This document shows, in pieces, positions 61,156-64,000 of a DNA stretch of 64,000 nucleotides; the first letter of the stretch is position 1, and each line of letters begins with the position of its first letter. The position numbers were made by a program, and so were the translations under genes. This DNA is from Roseococcus thiosulfatophilus (GTDB taxonomy: Bacteria; Pseudomonadota; Alphaproteobacteria; Acetobacterales; Acetobacteraceae): NCBI RefSeq assembly GCF_017311575.1, contig NZ_JAFFQY010000062.1, positions 1-64,000 on the forward strand. The letters run 5' to 3'. The notes below the pieces were generated by a model. The model made no database searches, was not told the DNA's origin, and saw nothing but the letters and a program-made list of their open reading frames with translations.

Positions 61156-62709
61156 ATGTCGCAATCGGTCTGGCTCCTGAGGTTGAGCGCCGCGCGGCAG
61201 CTGGGCCTCAGGCCGGTCGCGCTGGCGCTGCTCGGCCGGGGGCCCTGGGCCAGGCGCCGGCTGCGCCGCGCCCTGCCGGGCCTCACCCACACCGACACGC
61301 TGGGCGAGGAGGATCTGCGCCCACTGTGGGAGACGCATCGCTGGGCCGGGCTGCCTGCCCTGGCCCTCGCCGGCGAAGGCGCGCGCGCCATGGAGGAGGC
61401 CCGCGCCTGGCTGGCGGCCCACCCGCCCTTTCGCGGCCCCCTCTGGCTGTGCGGCCAGGAGGCCGCGCTGCGGGCCCTGCACCTGCTGCTGGCCGCGCAG
61501 ATCGCCCGCGTGGCGGCGCCGGCGGAGGTGGTGACGGCCCTGGCGCGACGCATCGCCGCCAACCCCGCCTATGCCATGGCGCAGGACAACAACCACCCGA
61601 TCAGCGAGGCCGCGGGGCTGATGCTGTGCGGGCTGAGCCTGGGTGACGCCGCCATGGCCGCGCGCGGCGCCCGGCGCTTCGAGGCCTCGGTGGCACGCCT
61701 CGTCCACCCCGATGGCAGCTTCGCCCAGCCCAGCCCCGCCTATCACCGCATGATGCTGGACGTGGCGGCCGTCACCGAATGGCTGCGGACGCGCATGGGC
61801 GGCCCGCCGCTCTCGCCCGAGGCGCGCGGCCGGCTGGGTGCGGCGACCGACTGGCTGGACCGCGTGACCTGCCGGCAGACGGGCGCCCTGCCCCGCATCG
61901 GCCACCAGGATGGCAGCTGCGTGGCGGACCTCTCGGGCTGCGGCCCCGATGACGCGCGCGGCAGCGTGGAGCGCGCGGCGCGGATGTTCTGCGACGCCAC
62001 GGCGGGCTTCCCCGATGACCCCGGCTGCGCCGCGCTCGGCCTGCCGCGCCCCGAATCGCCCCTGTTCCGGGAGGCGCAGTGGCGAAGCCAGGGCTTCCTT
62101 GGCCGCAGCGAGGCGGGGGCGCGCGCCATCCTCCGCACCGGGCCGCTGCGCTTCCGTCCGGGCCATGCGGACCTGCTGCACCTGGACCTCTGGGACGGGC
62201 CGGTGAACCTGCTGCGCGATGGCGGCAGCTTCGCCTACAACCCTTCTGACCCGGCCCGCGCCGCGGCCTTCCAGGGCACGGCCGCGCACAACACCATCGG
62301 CTTCGACGGCGAGGACCAGATGCCGCGCGTCGGCACCTTCCTCTTCGCCCGCTGGCCCCGCACCGGGCCGCTGCCCGATGGCGGCTGGATGCGCGACCAT
62401 CGCGGCCGCCGCCATGCGCGCGAGGTCACGGTCGAGGGCCGGGTCTGGACGGTGCGCGACAGCATCGCGGGCCCCCACCGCGAGGCCGTGCTGCGCTGGC
62501 GCCTCGCCCCGGGCGAATGGCGGCCGACCGAGACGGGCGTGGCGAGCCCCATGGCGCGCCTCGACGTCACCGCGGACCAGCCGCTCCGCCACCGCCTGGT
62601 GATGGGCGAGGAGAGCCTCGCCTATGGCCAGGCCTCGCCCGCGCCGGTCCTGGAGGTGGCGCTGGGTCCCGGTCCCGCCCGGATCGAGACCCGCATCACC
62701 CTGTCCTGA
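61156..62709 (+). CDS. Heparinase II/III family protein
   Basis: A 517-aa protein with an alpha/alpha-toroid N-terminal domain and a C-terminal heparinase II/III beta domain (GHADLLHLDLWDGPVNLLRDGG split by the loop, AAHNTIGFDGEDQMPRVGTF, WTVRDSIAG). Conserved catalytic-type residues include NNHPISEAAGLMLCG and H/Y in SPAYHRMMLD. Such lyases cut uronic-acid polysaccharides and often sit in exopolysaccharide clusters, trimming the product. No signal peptide is apparent. ATG 61156 is chosen since an upstream ATG (61117) lies in the likely promoter. Confidence 0.84.
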   Translation: MSQSVWLLRLSAARQLGLRPVALALLGRGPWARRRLRRALPGLTHTDTLGEEDLRPLWETHRWAGLPALALAGEGARAMEEARAWLAAHPPFRGPLWLCGQEAALRALHLLLAAQIARVAAPAEVVTALARRIAANPAYAMAQDNNHPISEAAGLMLCGLSLGDAAMAARGARRFEASVARLVHPDGSFAQPSPAYHRMMLDVAAVTEWLRTRMGGPPLSPEARGRLGAATDWLDRVTCRQTGALPRIGHQDGSCVADLSGCGPDDARGSVERAARMFCDATAGFPDDPGCAALGLPRPESPLFREAQWRSQGFLGRSEAGARAILRTGPLRFRPGHADLLHLDLWDGPVNLLRDGGSFAYNPSDPARAAAFQGTAAHNTIGFDGEDQMPRVGTFLFARWPRTGPLPDGGWMRDHRGRRHAREVTVEGRVWTVRDSIAGPHREAVLRWRLAPGEWRPTETGVASPMARLDVTADQPLRHRLVMGEESLAYGQASPAPVLEVALGPGPARIETRITLS

Positions 62710-62789
62710 CGCTTTCGGTTGCATTTACCTTAGAGAATGGCGTTATTACATCCCAGGTTGGTCAGGCCACCCGGCCTGGACGGGGTGTT

Positions 62790-63713
62790 GTGGGCCTGGA
62801 TGATGTTCTCCGGGGGCTTTGGCGTTGGCGCGGGCGGATGTTCCTCCTGGGCGCGACCAGCTACGCCCTGCTGGCCACGCTCGTCTGGCTCTGGCCGCAA
62901 AGCCATGTGGCGCGGCTGGTCGTCGCCCCGGCCGAGACCACCGGCATCGCCACCTCCGCCCTGCTGACGCCGGCGCCCTTCCTCCAGCCCTCCCTGCTCG
63001 ACCAGCGGCCGGGCGGCAATTTCGCCGTCTATCTCGCGGCACTCCGCACGCCGGAGACGGCGCAGGCCGTGGCGCGCGACACCCCCATCCTCGCCGCGCT
63101 CACCGAACGCCGCGCCGCGCCGCCGCTGGGGCCGGTGCGGGAATGGCTCGGCCTGCGCATCGAGGCCGATGTGGATGACGTGCAGGCCTATCTGGAGCGC
63201 AACCTGGCCGCCACGGCCTCGCTCACCTCCGTGACCTGGACGCTCGATCTCGTCCATCGCGACCGCGCGCTCGCGCTCGCGATGCTGGAGCGCATCCATG
63301 CGGCGGCCGAGGCGCGGGTGCGCGAGACGCTGGCCGAACTCGCCTCGCGCCGCATCCTGGCGCTGGAAGCCCGGCTTCGCACCGAGCAGGACCTGTTCCT
63401 CCGCAACACCCTGCACGAACTCCTGGCGCAGCAGCAGCGCGCGGCGCTGGTGGTGGCGGCCGACGAGGCGGCTGCGGCGCGCCTCGTCTCGCCGGCCGCC
63501 GCCGCGCTGCGGCCCTCCGTGCCCAACCGGCCGCTGCTGCTGGCGCTGCTGGCGGTGGGCGTCACGCTGGCGGGGCTGCTGGGGGCGACGGCGCTGCTGC
63601 TGCTGCGCGGGCCGGCCCCGCGCCCCGCGCCGAACCTCGCGGCCTGGCCGCCCGGCCCTGTCCTGCGGCGCGAACCTGCGCTGACGCGCGGACGGGCCGA
63701 CCGCGCGGGATGA
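62790..63713 (+). CDS. Wzz/GumC-type chain-length regulator
   Basis: A 307-aa protein with the typical start (GLDDVLRGLWRWRGRMFLLGATSYALLATLVW split into a short lead and a membrane helix), a periplasmic coiled-coil part (AEARVRETLAELASRRILALEARL, with helices around residues 165-240) and a second membrane helix near 262-285. These proteins set polysaccharide chain length. It lacks a fused kinase domain. The start is GTG 62790 with GGACGGGG upstream. Its stop overlaps the next start by 4 nt (ATGA). Confidence 0.78.
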   Translation: MGLDDVLRGLWRWRGRMFLLGATSYALLATLVWLWPQSHVARLVVAPAETTGIATSALLTPAPFLQPSLLDQRPGGNFAVYLAALRTPETAQAVARDTPILAALTERRAAPPLGPVREWLGLRIEADVDDVQAYLERNLAATASLTSVTWTLDLVHRDRALALAMLERIHAAAEARVRETLAELASRRILALEARLRTEQDLFLRNTLHELLAQQQRAALVVAADEAAAARLVSPAAAALRPSVPNRPLLLALLAVGVTLAGLLGATALLLLRGPAPRPAPNLAAWPPGPVLRREPALTRGRADRAG

Positions 63714-64000
63714 GCGCGGGCCTCGCCCTCTTGGCGGGGGTGGCGGGGGCGGTGCTGCACTTCGCCGGCGCGCTGAAGGCCGTGGAGGCCCTGGCGCGGC
63801 TGCCGGTGGACCTGACCGTGCTGGCGCTGGCCGCGACATTGGCGGGGCTGGTGCTGCTGCTGGCGGCGCGCGAGGTGGTGCTCTCGCCCTGGCTCGGCCC
63901 ACCGCTGCTGGGCTGTGGCCTGCTCTGGCTGTGGTGGGTGGTGGCCGCCGCCTGGAGCCCCTGGCCCGCCAGCGCCACGGAACGGCTGCGCGACATTCTT
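63710..64000 (+). CDS. Probable O-antigen ligase/polymerase, 3'-truncated by window edge
   Basis: The first 97 codons of a membrane protein starting at ATG 63710 within the stop of the Wzz-like gene (ATGA). It has three or four hydrophobic helices, then a WVVAAAWSPWPASATERLRDIL segment; the pattern 'W-S-x-x-P-x-x-A' after the third helix is typical of O-antigen ligase/Wzy proteins. Position in a polysaccharide operon supports this. The frame is open to the right edge. Confidence 0.6.
   Translation, partial: MSAGLALLAGVAGAVLHFAGALKAVEALARLPVDLTVLALAATLAGLVLLLAAREVVLSPWLGPPLLGCGLLWLWWVVAAAWSPWPASATERLRDIL

Overview
This 64-kb window is very GC-rich, with short gaps, frequent ATGA/GTGA start-stop overlaps, GTG and TTG starts, and many ABC- and Bug-type (TctC) solute-binding proteins. 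The mix of Bug proteins, PhnD-type transport, hydantoinase/oxoprolinase genes, two NtaA/DszA-type flavin monooxygenases, an ETF-quinone oxidoreductase and a YjbH/SLBB polysaccharide locus points to an aerobic alphaproteobacterium, most likely an Acetobacteraceae of the Roseomonas type. This placement comes from gene content and composition only. No complete insertion sequence, prophage, CRISPR array or rRNA is visible. Two tRNAs are present, Arg(CCG) and Gln(TTG).

Layout. 0-6.4 kb: a 5'-truncated DUF3489 gene whose sequence ends beside the 3' end of tRNA-Arg (possible island edge), a prpD-ycjX-ycjF run on the minus strand, and a divergent dihydropyrimidinase/allantoinase-like gene. 6.4-13.1 kb: a phosphonate-type ABC importer (phnD-phnC-phnE-phnE) with a structured leader and a strong hairpin between phnD and phnC, followed by a translationally coupled arsenic operon: an ArsR-ArsC fusion, an ArsJ-linked GAPDH and the efflux protein ArsJ. 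13.1-29 kb: mixed chromosomal genes (flavin monooxygenase plus MFS, AidB-like acyl-CoA dehydrogenase, MBL hydrolase, TerB-like, MoaB, lytic transglycosylase, a cysteine-free family-4 uracil-DNA glycosylase, ETF-QO, DoxX, class II aldolase, TPR lipoprotein, IspE, tRNA-Gln). 29-38.1 kb: one seven-gene minus-strand operon, dppABCDF-like importer plus hyuB-hyuA, divergent from a second flavin monooxygenase. 39.7-43.5 kb: TonB siderophore receptor plus PKHD hydroxylase with a Fur-like site, then an unusually AT-rich spacer with a nested inverted repeat and a good promoter ahead of an orphan exported protein. 43.5-50.4 kb: two Bug proteins, a 3-hydroxyacyl-CoA dehydrogenase, 5-formyl-THF cyclo-ligase, DUF4334, an ABC1/UbiB kinase and a YmdB phosphodiesterase. 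50.4-55.6 kb: small exported protein, DUF4214/FkbM-like protein, DUF1194, a catalase-fold protein that appears to have lost its haem and catalytic residues, a methyltransferase with an in-frame 24-bp repeat, and a divergent OxyR with both redox cysteines. 55.6-64 kb: an exopolysaccharide locus (small membrane protein, YjbH, a large SLBB export protein, heparinase II/III, Wzz-like protein and the start of a probable O-antigen ligase/polymerase) that runs off the right edge.

Best leads: the apparently dead catalase near OxyR, the ArsR-ArsC fusion in an ArsJ pathway, the uracil-DNA glycosylase without any cysteine, and several structured non-coding elements (phnD leader, phnD-phnC hairpin, the 42.9-kb nested repeat, the wza/yjbH junction). 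Family assignments rest on motifs recognised by eye; no database search was run.
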